Source: Cranoglanis bouderius
Lineage: Eukaryota; Chordata; Actinopteri; Siluriformes; Cranoglanididae
Length of the DNA stretch: 64,000 bases
Reading direction: 5' to 3'
Assembly: GCA_023630585.1 (NCBI GenBank)
Contig: CM042555.1
Coordinates: 16,698,001-16,762,000, forward strand
Below, in pieces: positions 28,373-40,680 of this stretch. A model generated the notes under the pieces. That model did not search any database, was not told where the DNA came from, and saw only the letters and a list, made by a program, of their open reading frames with translations. A program made the position numbers and the translations under genes. Within the stretch, counting starts at the first letter, position 1, and each line of letters opens with the position of its first letter.

Positions 28373-31300
28373 ATGGAACAGGTATAGTACTGTCTGTCAG
28401 TCCGTCTGTCTGTCTGTCTGTCTTTAGAGGTTACTCACATATTTTAAGGAAACGCTGCCCTGAATCAATTTTGTCTCAATTTCCTTCACTTAATTTAACA
28501 TGGTCAGCAAGTTTCTTTTTAATCATTGTATTTTGTGTATCTGAAAATGTGCTGTTTTTTTTTTTTTCTTTTTTCTGTAGGATGATAGAAAAGCTCTTAA
28601 TGATGAATCAAGCTGAAACTCACATTTGTGAAGAAATTTGTCTAGATGCCAAGCTTAGGGTCACTAATGCTGTTTAAAATGTTAGGATTTTAGACCTATT
28701 AACCCTTTGGGGTTTGTGCTGACGCATACTAATTATAACACAATTGTTTGTAAAATAAGGTAAATAGACAAAAGAAAATTTGCCTCTTGTCTAAAACAGC
28801 TGATTTGGGAGGTCTAATCCTCCTCCCCCTATCTATATAAATTGAAATTATATGCACTATATATAGGCAAAGCTCTTTTTCTTTGCTGGTAGAGATACAT
28901 ATACTGTATTATTATTGTCTAACTTGGTAACATTTGAAAATAAGCCATTTATCTACTGTGGCTGTAGCCTTCTTATCATTGAAATCTGTTCATCAATGTC
29001 TTGGGCATGCAAATGTTTCAATGTATTTTTGTAGCAGTGTAAGGTATTGGATTGGAGGATGTTAGTCAACGTGAAACAGGCTAAAAATTAAGTAGTCCAA
29101 ATGTGTGCCATTTCTTTTACACTCCAAATAAACTTATAAAGGCAAATCATTTAATTTATAATTTAGCTTTACGACTCAACAGGCTGCTCTGCACTTGTAA
29201 GAACAAATAGGCAATACAGAAGGATCTCAGAGCTAGATGGACAATACATTTAGGAATAATATAACAACTGGCTAATTATAGTCTAAACAATTATAGTCCA
29301 AAAATTTGACATTTTTTTATCCTGATATCAGCCTAAATCAGTACATTTCTTCTTCTGTTTGCAGATTATACAGCAGTTGAGTCTAGATGAGGAAAAAATT
29401 GAATGCCTTGAGTCTGACAACAAAACGGAGAACATCTTTTTACACTTCCAACTGGACATGGTTAGAGAATGTCCACAGGAGCCAGAAGAGTCTGAATGTA
29501 TTACAGGCAGTACAGAAAGCAGTACAGAGGGCAGCACAGAAGACAGTACAGAAGGCGAATTTTCTGTGGAAGAAGTGTTGTCTAAGAGCAAAAACTATTG
29601 CATGACTTTGTGCACCTACACCAGACAGTGTGAGATTACATCAGGTGAGGCCTAAACCAAAGAATTACACACGTTTTTGTTTGTTTCTTGTTTGTCTGTT
29701 TGTTTGTTTGACATGTGGTACAGTGATGACAGTGCTCAGTCATATTGGTGAGCATTAAATTCAGAATACGTCCAACATAACTACCAGTGAAGCGTAAAAA
29801 AACATTATGCTAAATACCAATGCAACCTCTAAAATGACTGAAACTTGGGAACATACATAACCGTCGCATGTTCTGCCTGAGAAAGTATAGTATAGTATAT
29901 GTCATGTTTGTCATCTGGCCATTATCATTAACCAAAAAGTCTTTTTATCCAATTTCTCGACTTCTCAGAAACAAAAAAATAAAAAAACAGGAAATAGTAT
30001 AAATGTGACGTATAAAAATCTATATAATAGTATAAAAAATCTTTTTTCTTTTCTTTTTTTTTTTTTTTGTGTGGTTATGATCACAAGATTACTTTGCTAC
30101 TTGCTTCTCGGTCCTCCACTTAATCATAAAGCTGTTACATACGTAACCTTTCCATCTACTTCATTAGGTATCGGATCATGAGAGAATGAGAATCACTTAG
30201 AGATGTGATATTGTTCTCTATTGTATTGAATTGTCTCTATTCTACTGAAAAAGTCACCTGGCTTAAGTGCTGTTCAGCAATGAGCTACTGTATGAGTGAA
30301 TTTGTATTTTCAGTGTTTTCAAATTCGAGGACACATCAATTCTTGGAAACACTGTCACACCCCAGAAGCACCAGTGTTGCATTGCTGTATCCTACATAGC
30401 TCCGTTCATCCACGGTTGTTTAAAAAAAATAATATTTTTTTAAAAAAGTTTTGCAGGATTAGTATGATTGCTAGATCTCGCCATATCTCTATTGGGTTAT
30501 TCGTTCACTCAGCTGTATCAAGTGGAAGATCTAGCATTAATTTCCCTAATGCAGCCTTAATACCATCTTGCAATGTGTTCGCTGCTGCTTCTGTGCCACA
30601 CTTCTGCATTATGCTCTGATCCTTTGAATGTTCTGATGGCAGGCTCTCAGCACTCTCAGGTTCACTGCTCAAGTTTCAGAATGAGAAGCAGCTGCTGTGA
30701 GTACATCGGGGACTGTCTATGCATATAATGCACCTATGCTAGGTTGCTCAGAATTCGATACTAGCAGCTCTTGCATTTGTCTTATGCAACTTACTGCATT
30801 CCAGTAAAAGCACTCACTTTTCTGCTTTCTGGCAACCAAACATAGGACTTTACTTTTCCTTTTAGAGCATTCAGCAAACCTCAGCTTCTGCAACCACACG
30901 GTGTCAGAGGAAGGATAGTGAATGATCAGCAGTGTTTATATAGTCTGCAAGCTTCACTTATACAATATACGGAAGTCATGAGATGGAGATGCTCCAGAAG
31001 GAGATTAATTATTAAGTTGCTGTGAACTGTTGAAACTTCTCACATAGGGAACTATATTTAAGCTTTTTTTATCCACATCCTCAATTTCTCAGGAAAACAA
31101 AACAAAACAAAAAAAAACAAGAATGGGAAATAGTACAAATGTGATGTAGAAGGATCCTTATATAGACAACCCACGTGGGGTTATGATCACAAGGTTACTT
31201 TACTACTTGTATGCAAGGAAAGAGCACAGAAATCCCCCAAATTTTCCACGCTGGTGATACAGAAATTACGGAACTAGAACAGCATCAGTTAACCAAGACA

Positions 31301-34300
31301 GTTACCTCTAATTGGCAATGCTAAAGCAATGCACAATTACATCCCTGATTCCAAGTCAGAAGGTACACATACTGTATATCTCAAAACACAGAAGAAAAAA
31401 CATTGTGAAAAGTCCGGACTGGTAGATCTTCAATACACTTCAGTTACATCTCTACTGACCAGGTTGCAAACAATAACATTTTAACATACTCTATTAGTAT
31501 CCATTTGATACTTGATACAATCTGTCTGAACTGTTACGATGCAATACAATACATTTTATTGCAGGGAATGTCCTATAAACAGTATTGATGTTGTTTCACA
31601 AAAATAAGTGAAACTTACCCAGTTAGTTTTTGCATGTTGTTGTTTTCTGTGCAAGTAAATATGTGCATTGTGACCTTTTTTTGGGGTCCCCCCAACCCCC
31701 CTCCCTCCCCAGTCTGCCGATCTATCATCAAAGACGATGAAAAAGGTCGGGTTCTGATCCAGAGTTTAGGACACACAGTCATCCATCCTGAACATTTCCC
31801 ACCAAGAAGAAGAAGGGCTTGCATGAATAATTTCAAATTTGGTAGGTACACGATCATAGAGAAAATTTTAAAGACACAGGGCCAGATGTACTACGTTGTT
31901 TGCATTTGTTTTTAAACACATTTTGCACAAAATAAAAAAACAGGGTGTTATACACATGGTGTGTAATGGGTGTGCAAATCCGGTGTACATGCCTAAATGC
32001 ACAATTTAAGATCTGCATGTGCATGCAGCAACACACAAAATGCGCTTCTCTCCGTCATCCGTATACTTTTCGGGAAGGATGAAGGAAAAAGTGACAAATT
32101 CAGAGCAAAACAACGTAGGAAAAATGGAAAGTGCGCTGTTTCATACATTGTAATTTGTAACTTTTGTGTAATTAGGAACGCATACATCAGTTTCCCCTCA
32201 CATCTAAGAAATTCAACGCATCAAACAGGATTTTTGTCCTGCCTGACATTGACAATTTTGCAAAAAGCCGCAGCTGACCGCAAGGAAATCTCACAAATTA
32301 GCTAGCTTATTCTGTACACAGCCATCTTTTCATTTAACTCATCAGTGAGTAATCAGTTGAGTACTTTTGTGGCTGCCCTAACCCTAACCCTAACGTTAAC
32401 CCTAGAGTTTTGTGCAGCACCTCCTGGCATACAGTGTGTACAGCTGGTCTACAGTTGTGTCTGATAAGTGCCACAAAATAAGGTCCGGTAGATTTTCTTT
32501 TAACCATGAAGTAAATGTGCCACTGATTAGAACTGCTAGGCTTAAACATTTTTTTTTAACAAATCATGCATTGTCCTTTGTGGGGGGTTTTTCAACTGTG
32601 ATTTTTCTATTTATATAACACATTTTAAGATTTGCATGTTTTCTGTGTTTTAGATAGCATGACGATATACTTCTACAAGTCAAATATGGAAGATATGCAT
32701 AACGGTCGGCCTGTCGTATTAAACTTCAGCGGTTCAAATCGATTTCTGAAATGCATGTACAAGAATGACAGAGCAGCTCTCACTGTTGAGGTAAGGCATA
32801 ATCCATTGAAAAAGTGTCTGCTTTTTGAATAAACTGTACAATTGTATTTAACAAAAGTATTAGGTAAAGTAAGTATTTTTTTTTGGTTACGGTAGCTTAG
32901 AGGTTAGTGCGCTTGCCTCACACCTCCATGGTTGGGGGCTCAAATCCCACCTCCTGATCCCCTCTGATTCGGGATCCCACCTCCCGAATCCCATGTGTGC
33001 AGAGTTTGCACGTTCTCCCCGTGCATCAAGAGTTTCCTCCGGAATCTGGTTTCCTCTCCCAGTCCGAAGACATGCGTTGTAGGCCGATTGCCGTTTCCAA
33101 ATTGTCCATAGTGTGTGAATAGTAGTAATAGAATAACAGTAGTAGTATTCCCTTGGATAGGCTCCAGGCTCCCTCGTGACCCTGTGCAGGATAAGTGGTT
33201 TGGAAAATGAATGGAATGGAAGTATGTGTGTGTGTATGTGTGTATGTGTGTGTGTTGAGTTGTAGGAGAGGATGGATTGATCTATGGTCTAATCTATGAA
33301 GTGCTTTGAATGCAATTTATATGATGCTGAATTTGATACAGGTGACCAGAAGATAGTAATGGGAATTCTAGCTCTTTTCAATGAGTCAGATCATTTGGTT
33401 CAGCTGTTTCATTTATTCTAAACGATAGATAAAAGATATTTTGACCATTCATTTGCCTCACTATGGCTGAAAGTTTTTGCCCTACCTTCTAATTTAAAAA
33501 AATAAAAGATGGAAAATAATTTTCAAATTCAAGTTAAATAATTGTAAAATCAGCAAGGCACTACAAATGTGCATTGGCAAACACAGTAAGGATCCCTGCA
33601 TTAATGTTACAACCCCAATTCCAAAAAAGTTGGGACGCTGTGTAAAATGTAAATAGAACCAGAATGCAATGATTTGCAAATCTCCTAAACCCATATTTTA
33701 TTCACAATATAACATAGAAAACATATCAAATGTTTAAACTGAGGAAATAAAAAAGAAAAAAAATAAGGTAATTTTGAATTTGCAATGTTCTGTAATGATA
33801 CAGAACATTAATTTCAGATTTATTGCAATTGCATTTTGTGGTCGCATCAAGTTGTGTTCTGCACTGCGCCTCTTTACGTACATAGTATATCTGGCCCAGA
33901 GTGATTATTTAGTAATTCAGTTTGTGCTATGCTAAACTGGAAGCTGGAAGCCTTAACTGCAATTTCAGACACCAAACATATTGACTACATATGCTATAAG
34001 AGATCAAAGTCTCCAAGAGGCTTCAGCACCTCAGCGCCTCAATTGTATATTCTCCATTAGATCTTCAGTTCAGTATGCATGAGCTGTTTATAAAAATCGT
34101 TAGCTGCAGGCCAAGTGAACTCACCTGTTCTGTTGAAAATCGTATTGCAGAGCTGGGAGAAAGACAAGCTGAAGTCTATCTGTAAGAATGACAAAACCAC
34201 ATGGCCTTTTGTCTTCTTCCTCACAACTCAGAAGAACGCACTTCGGCGCTTTGAGTCGGCCGCATGCAGTGGTTGGTACATCCACACAGGATCTGACGTG

Positions 34301-34366
34301 GCGTATGCGTGTACTAGACTAGAGGAAAAAGTTGAAGAAAACACCTTCAAGATTATAACTTTATAA
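28373..34366 (+). CDS. IL-1 family-like cytokine (gene 2), lacks the PDZ-like cassette
   Basis: Exons: 28373-28381, 29365-29644, 31713-31841, 32654-32790, 34151-34366 (TAA); 256 residues. The first exon (Met-Glu-Gln) ends in phase 0 and joins the phase-0 pro-region exon directly, so losing the cassette keeps the frame. Residues 4-96 are the pro-region, with L-D-M-V-R-E-C shared with gene 1 and four Gly/Ser-Ser-Thr-Glu type repeats. The polybasic P-R-R-R-R-A-C precedes the trefoil. Trefoil residues about 128-256 include P-V-V-L-N-F-S-G-S and F-E-S-A-A-C-S-G-W-Y-I-H-T (219-231). No signal peptide. Probably expressed as a leaderless cytokine. Splicing is inferred from sites and frame only. A decayed exon 3 relic lies in its first intron. 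Confidence 0.82.
28581..28677 (+). pseudogene. Decayed copy of the PDZ-like cassette exon 3
   Basis: After a good acceptor (tttctgtag), the sequence aligns with exon 3 of gene 1: K-L-L-M-M-N-Q-A-E-T against K-L-L-M-I-N-D-V-E-T, and 'atgccaagcttagggtc' against 'atgctaagctcagggtc'. The donor is destroyed (ctggtgag became ctgtttaa) and an in-frame stop follows at 28675. The partner exon 2 is not visible upstream. It lies in intron 1 of IL-1-like gene 2. Confidence 0.75.
29506..29553 (+). repeat. 12-bp coding repeat, four units
   Basis: Four tandem 12-bp units (ggcagtacagaa type) in the pro-region exon of gene 2 encode G-S-T-E, S-S-T-E, G-S-T-E, D-S-T-E. The repeat is in frame and makes an acidic Ser/Thr-rich spacer. 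It is absent from genes 1 and 3. Confidence 0.9.
29936..30115 (+). repeat. Direct repeat pair, copy 1
   Basis: The segment from 'ctttttatccaatttctc' to 'gttatgatcacaagattacttt' recurs with divergence at about 31060-31207, 1.1 kb downstream, in the same intron of IL-1-like gene 2. It could be a local duplication or the ends of an unrecognised element. Confidence 0.55.
31060..31207 (+). repeat. Direct repeat pair, copy 2
   Basis: Second copy of 29936-30115: 'tttttttatccacatcctcaa' through 'gttatgatcacaaggttactttactactt'. Confidence 0.55.
32376..32405. repeat. Short interstitial telomere-like tract
   Basis: Three CCCTAA units followed by cgttaaccctag. This is the complement of the vertebrate telomere repeat, too short to be more than a trace. 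It lies in intron 3 of IL-1-like gene 2. Confidence 0.7.
32885..33215 (+). mobile_element. tRNA-derived SINE (HE1/Mermaid-like)
   Basis: Head 'ggttacggtagcttagaggttagtgc', then the core with 'tccgaagacatgcgttgtagg' and the tail 'gataagtggtttggaaaatgaatg'. A short internal duplication ('gggatcccacctcc') is present near 32965-32995. Confidence 0.8.
33609..33760 (+). mobile_element. DNA transposon terminal fragment
   Basis: Starts 'acaaccccaattccaaaaaag' and continues with the terminal sequence of a common fish Tc1/mariner-type element ('tgcaatgatttgcaaatct'). Only one end is present. Confidence 0.65.
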
Positions 34367-36475
34367 CAACTCCTGTGACGACGTCCACCCCGATAGACCC
34401 TACTATTTAGAGTTCATATGAAGGGATGTGGATTGAATTGCAATGCAATTCAGTTATAAGATATTGATCATTGTAAATCTATCATCAGCAGAGAGAGACT
34501 GGCAGTAAGTTCATCTCTGATGGCGATTTGTCCAATTACTTTCATGAAAATGTTAACCATGGGATGATTATTATATGTGGAATAATATAATTGTTTGGGT
34601 TTTTTTTGGGGTTTTTTTTGCTTATAGCCCAAAAAGACTAAGCAACTAAATGACCTGGTTCCATCTGCAGTTTTCCGTTTCTTTAAATGCTCATCACGTG
34701 AATGTGTCATGTCACTGTAATTGTTATATGTACAATGTAACAAGCTATATTACACAGCTAACTTTTGTTGAAAGGTCTGCAGTTTTCCACTGTATAATTA
34801 AATGTACATATCTTGTAATTATCCATGTGTGAATTCCACTTAAATGTTCTGTATTGTAATAAAAAAAAATAATGTACAATATTTGACAAGAAGTAATTCC
34901 TTCCGTCCGGGCTGTGCGCAGGCTAACACGGGCTCCGGTTGAAAGGGGACCCCAAAAATATTATTATTGTATGTTGGTCATATTTGTGTTGTGTTTATTG
35001 GCTTAGGTTTTGATAACGGTAGGGAACACAGGTGCAGAGCAGTCATATGGGCTTTTGATATTAGCTAGATAATTGTCATAATGTTGGATGACAGTGAATA
35101 TATGATAGTAAAACGCACAAAAATAGAATGAAAGGGGGGAAAAAACAGCCCTTGAAGACTGGATTGCACCTGGATGTTAGTCAGTGACTTTGCTTTACAA
35201 ATATCTTCTAACAGGTAAGAACATGTCTGTTAACGTTCATAGTAAATTGTGTTTGTGGCTGTGGATAAACCGGATGCTCCTCCCAAAACCACAGTTAATT
35301 TAGCCACGTGTAATATTTAGGGGCATGCTTTTTAAACACTTAGTAGTAGTAGTAGTAGTAGTAGTGCCCCACTACTACTATTAAGTGTTTAAAGTGTTCT
35401 TACCTAAATTCAATTAATTACAGTATGGCCATCCCATAACAACAGTAGTGAAGCTGTCCTAATTTATATCAGCTTACATGGGTATGCCAACTATTTAATA
35501 AACACCAGAAGTGCAAAGCTGCCAAAAATGCTCTACTTCTCACTCACACAAGTACATTAAGTGCAGAAGACTTTTTTTTTTTTTTTTGCCATTTTTCATG
35601 TACCTGTCACTTCTTTACCAGGTCTACGGCTATGAACAGAACTGTCTTCCACTGGAAAATGACAACTTTTTAACCTTAATGTAATTTGTGAGCACAGAAT
35701 ATAAATTTCTTTTAGTTAAAATTAAAGAATCACATTAGGGCAATGTGTTTTTTTTTTTTTTTTCTTAAAAATACTTAGAATACCTTAGATTCAACCATAC
35801 TATATTTCATACAAAAGCATATTTAATTTATCTTATTCTACATCTACCTGTCATCTCAGGTTGACCCTGAAGTGTTGACCACTGCACCAAAGCTAATGCA
35901 TATGGGCAGACATAATTTTTAAATTGCCTAAATATCTGTTAGTACAATAATAACTACATCATGACAATATCTTTTTTTTTTTTTTAGAAAAATACTAATA
36001 TTGAACATGACTAGCATAGTGTTTGTTGTTGTTTTGGTTGTTGTTGTTGTTGTTGTTGCTTGCCCTAGCTGTATTTGTAATTTCAATATGTAAAATTAAC
36101 AACATGGAGGGCTCCCTAAATTTACTGTACATCAATTTGGATATTTGTCTGCTAAATTACTTAGTACTATAGCCTACATTAGATAGTGCTGTCCTTTAGC
36201 ATATTTTAAGTGACGTTAGTAATAGTGCTAACTGTGGTTGATACTCCATTAGCTAAGTTAGCGAACACAAAGCTACAGTATTTACAGATAAGACTGACCT
36301 GCACTTGAAGCTCTGAACAGGTCAGTAATTTTGTTACATTTTCGCTGCTTCTCCTAAGAGGGTTTTCCTTTTAGGCGCCCTTTCCCTCTCTGCTCCTCCG
36401 GGCTGCTTCCTCTCCATCCTCGCTCTGTGCATTGATGACTCTGTTCGAAACGGTGTATATATATATATATATACA
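34367..36475. other. 3' flank of gene 2 and intergenic DNA
   Basis: No gene seen. AATAAAA near 34858-34864 is the best poly(A) signal for gene 2. A (TAG)n/(CTA)n inverted pair at about 35340-35382 can form a hairpin. The rest is AT-rich with T tracts and no reading frame of note. Confidence 0.6.
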
Positions 36476-37982
36476 CAGGTGCATCTCAATAAATTAGAAT
36501 GTCATGGAAAAGTTCATTTATTTCAGTAATTCAACTCAAATTGTGAAACTCGTGTATTAAAAAATTCAATGCACACAGACTGAAGTAGTTTAAGTCTTTG
36601 GTTCTTTTAATTGTGATGATTTAGCCTCACATTTAACAAAAACCCACCAATTCACTATCTCAACAAATTAGAATATTTCATAAGACCAATAAAAAAACAT
36701 TTTTAGTGAATTCTTGGCCTTCTGGAAAGTATGTTCATTTACTGTACATGTACTCAATACTTGGTAGGGGCTCCTTTTGCTTTAATTACTGCCTCAATTC
36801 GGCGCGGCATGGAGGTGATCAGTTTGTGGCACTGCTGAGGTGGTATGGAAGCCCAGGTTTCTTTGACAGTGGCCTTCAGCTCATCTGCATTTTTTGGTCT
36901 CCTGTTTCTCATTTTCCTCTTGACAATACCCCATAGATTCTCTATGGGGTTCAGGTGTGGTGAGTTTGCTGGCCAGTCAAGCACACCAACACCATGGTCA
37001 TTTAACCAACTTTTGGTGCTTTTGGCAGTGTGGGCAGGTGCCAAATCCTGCTGGAAAATGAAATCAGCATCTTCAAAAAGCTGGTCAGTGGAAGGAAGCA
37101 TGAAGTGCTCCAAAATTTTTTGGTAAATGGATGCAGTGACTTTGGTTTTCAAAAAACACAATGGACCAACACCAGCAGATGACATTGCACCCCAAATCAT
37201 CACAGACTGTGGAAACTTAACACTGGACTTCAAGCAACTTGGGCTATGAGCTTCTCCACCCTTCCTCCAGACTCTAGGACCTTGGTTTCCAAATGAAATA
37301 CAAAACTTACTCTCATCTGAAAAGAGGACTTTGGACCACTGGGCAACAGTCCAGTTCTTCTTCTCCTTAGCCCAGGTAAGACACCTCTGACATTATCTGT
37401 GATTCAGAAGTGGTTTAACAAGAGGTATACGACAACTGTAGCCAAATTCCTTGACACGTCTGTGTGTGGTGGCTCTTGATGCCTTGACCCCAGCCTCAGT
37501 CCATTCCTTGTGAAGTTCACTCAAATTCTTGAATCGATTTTGCTTGACAATCCTCATAAAGCTGCGGTTCTCTCGGTTGGTTGTGCATCTTTTTCTTCCA
37601 CACTTTTTCCTTCCACTCAACTTTCTGTTAACATGCTTGGATACAGCACTCTGTGAACAGCCAGCTTCTTTGGCAATGAATGTTTGTGGCTTACCTAGTG
37701 AACCAAACTGAGAGACCATTTTGAAGGCTCAGGAAACCTTTGCAGGTGTTTTGAGTTGATTAGCTGATTGGCATGTCACCATATTCTAATTTGTTGAGAT
37801 AGTGAATTGGTGGGTTTTTGTTAAATGTGAGCCAAAATCATCACAATTAAAATAACCAAAGACTTAAACTACTTCAGTCTGTGGCATTGAATTTATTTAA
37901 TACACGAGTTTCACAATTTGAGTTGAATTACTGAAATAAATGAACTTTTTCACAACATTCTAATTTATTGAGATGCACCTGT
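36476..37982 (-). mobile_element. Tc1-like transposon with long inverted repeats
   Basis: Ends read caggtgcatctcaataaatt and its complement, with terminal inverted repeats of about 200 bp, inside a TATATA target. The minus-strand transposase is in two frames: N-terminal HTH part 37719-37393 (starts M-V-S-Q-F-G-S-L-G-K) and catalytic part 37233-36754 (Q-Q-D-L-A-P-A-H-T, N-S-P-H-L-N-P-I-E-N-L-W-G). The frame is broken between them. The catalytic half is unusually well preserved. It lies between genes 2 and 3. Confidence 0.9.
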
Positions 37983-38019
37983 ATATATATAATGTATTTA
38001 TTTATTTTTTTCATTTAAA

Positions 38020-38230
38020 AACAGCCGGGGAGCCGGCCAAATCAGTCATCAGGCCACCGGGAATTCTCCAGGTGCTCCCAGTGGCCAGTCTGGGCCTGGC
38101 ATTGGCTCCCAGTAAAATTTCGCATTGACTGTAAGATATTACTATTGACCTATAAAGCACTGAATGGTCTCATGCTGCAGTAACTGATCGAACTTCTGGT
38201 CTTTTATGATCTGAAACACCTACTTCAATC
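38020..38230 (+). mobile_element. LINE (L2-like) ORF2 tail fragment
   Basis: Translation around 38103-38182 gives W-L-P-V-K-F-R-I-D-C-K-I-L-L-L-T-Y-K-A-L-N-G-L, a pattern typical of the reverse-transcriptase 3' tail of L2/CR1-like LINEs. It is followed by a stop. Short, decayed fragment. Confidence 0.65.
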
Positions 38231-39480
38231 AAAAGGTGCAGGCTCTTTATTGGTACCTTGAATAATGAAAGCGTACAACGTATTTATTTGAATAATACAT
38301 TTGAATTCATAATATCATAATATCATAAATTGAATTCATATAATGATAACATACAGTTTCCTCAAAATAATTTATTTAGCAAAATTATTTGACTTCATGC
38401 TTTCATAGCATCTTATGATTTAACTAAATTTAACTAGATTGTCCATTTATTTAAACAGTAAATTCACTTTATTTTCTATTTTTTTTTGTATACTCATAAA
38501 TTCTGTGAAAATTCTAAATTCTGTCTAAGCTTCCAGGAAGAACAGCTGGTGTAACCATAGTTTGTAGCTACGGAGAAGGTTGATGGTAAGCTTGTGGTAT
38601 TGTGTCCCTTTTACAGCGCTCAACTTGGTTTCATATTCAGTAATTTTGACATTTCTGGTTGATATCACACATATGTAGAAACGGTACAATGTTTCTACAT
38701 ACGTTAGTAAAAACATTCTCTCTGTATCTAGGTCACTGAATCATTAGGGACCATAGCTAAAATGCAGCAAATAAAAAAAGTGTGAGAAGTTTGACATTAG
38801 CCTCTGCCAACCAACTACTGCCTACACAGACTGATTAGCTGAATTTTTTAGTTGGAAATAATTATCACATCATTTGTACAGTATCTTCAAAACTAGTTGT
38901 TCCAAAAAGTTCCTTCTACAACCCCTACTAGTTGGGCATATTTGTAATGAACATGTGATGGAAAAGCTGATAAATTGTCTACTAATCCAATGACACCATG
39001 ATATTTTAACAAGGCTGACAATGTTGCTCTAAAACAAGCTGTACATGTTGTGCACCTTGCGTAGATGATATTTGTTTCTACAGGACCTGTGTTGTTTAGT
39101 TACTGTCCATAAGGGTCGATGGTGCCTCTCTCTGTCTCTGTCTGCTTATACTTGCTGAGGTATTTGTGTTAATGCAGCCTTGCTTTATTTCTGGTTTGAG
39201 AAATTGTAAATTCATGTCATAGTGTATGTGTACAGCCCCAGTAAAGATTCAAGCTCAGGAACCCCCACCACCCTAGGTCCAATGGTTTTTGGTCTTGATC
39301 ATGACTCTGTCTCACTTTCATTTGGACTTGATCTTGACTTGTTTTTGACCCCCTTAAGACTCAGTCTTAGTAGTCCTGACTTGATCTCAGTAGTCCTGGA
39401 CTCCACGATGGCAGTCTTGAGTATAGATCTACTTAAAAGCTACAAAGCCACTACTAAAAAGTAAATATGGTAAAAGCAGG
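38231..39480. other. Intergenic DNA, nothing recognised
   Basis: AT-rich. Small frames such as 38525-38716 (minus) have no recognisable family. A block at about 39290-39420 is rich in repeated 'ttgact/ttgatct' motifs, similar in style to 6940-6990, probably an old repeat. Confidence 0.5.
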
Positions 39481-40680
39481 TAGAGGAGGCTTCTGGATCA
39501 TTAGCCCACCTGCAACATACTGTAGCTTACTTCCATTCCTTGAGACAGACTAAAAATCATAGACAAACATTCAGCAACACCTTACATCTGGAACCCATAG
39601 ACATCACCAGACAATGGGTTTCTTTGCTAGTGATGCTCTGCCAGGCCTTTACTGCAGCTGTCTTCAGTTCCTGCTTGTTCTTGCACCGTTTTGCCTTTTG
39701 CATCATCAATAAATACAAGGGAGGTTTTTTTTTTTTTTTTTTTTTTACTCGAAGGTCTTCCTGTTTTTGAGGCTTATCAGCGTTTTATGTCTTGTGGTAA
39801 ACCCCTGTATTTCATCCTTCTCTCGATTGTTGTCTTTGACACAGATACACATATGTTGTTCTTGATCTAGGGAGGCATGGTGACTTAGTGGTTAGCACAC
39901 ATGCCTCGCACCTCCAGGGTTAGGGGTTCCTGCCTCCACCTTGTGTGCGTGGAGGTGGAGTCTGCATGTTCTCCCCGTGCTTCGGGGGTTTCCTTCGGGT
40001 ACTCCGGTTTCCTCCCCCAGTCCAAAGACATGCAGTGTAGGCTGATTTGCATTTCCAAATTGTCTGTAGCGTGTGAATGGGTGCGTGCGTTTGTGTGTGT
40101 TTGTGGCCTGCGATGGATTGGCACCCAGTCCAGGGTGTCCCCTGCCTTGTGCCCCGAGTTCCCTGGGACAGGCTCCAGGCTCCCCCGCGACCCCATGAAA
40201 AATGGATGGGTGGATTTTCTTAATCTGGCCAACTGTTGTGAAGGGCTTTTTCTTCACCAGGGTAAGAATGCTGCTGTCATCCACTGCAGTTGTTTTCTGT
40301 GGTCTACCAGTCCTTTTCGTGTTCCTGCGCGCACCAGTGTTTTAATTATATTTAAGAAAGTACCATAGTTGATATGGCCACACCTACTGTTTTTGCTATC
40401 TCTCTGATGGATTTGTTTTGAATTTTCAGCTTAATAATGGCTTATTAAACTGGACAGATTTTTGGACTTCATATTGAGAGTTGATAGCAACAGGTTCCAA
40501 ATGCAAATGCCACATTTCAACTCAACTTATAAAAAAGGACTACATATAAAAAGATTTGGATGGAAATAAACTCAAATAAAAGCTGAAAGTCATATTTATT
40601 ATTTAAGTTCAACTCTCATATTCTATATGAAATCTAAACCAACAGTAGGTCTAAATATTTATGGACCTGACTGTGTATAG
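39481..40680 (-). mobile_element. Tc1-type transposon relic split by a SINE
   Basis: The right end 'aatatttatggacctgactgtgta' is a typical fish Tc1-type terminus. Fragments on both sides of the SINE (39600-39720, 40215-40440) look like decayed minus-strand transposase. No open frame remains, and the left end is not certain. Confidence 0.5.
39870..40215 (+). mobile_element. tRNA-derived SINE (HE1/Mermaid-like)
   Basis: Well-preserved copy: head 'ggcatggtgacttagtggtt', core with 'cagtccaaagacatgcagtg', tail 'cgaccccatgaaaaatggatgg'. It sits inside the Tc1-type relic. Confidence 0.85.

Noticed and set aside
36754..37719. Possible active Tc1-like transposase
   Set aside because: The N-terminal and catalytic parts are in different frames with stops between them, so it cannot make a full protein as read here.
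38525..38716. 63-codon minus-strand frame
   Set aside because: No recognisable family, no splice partners and an AT-rich context; most likely chance.
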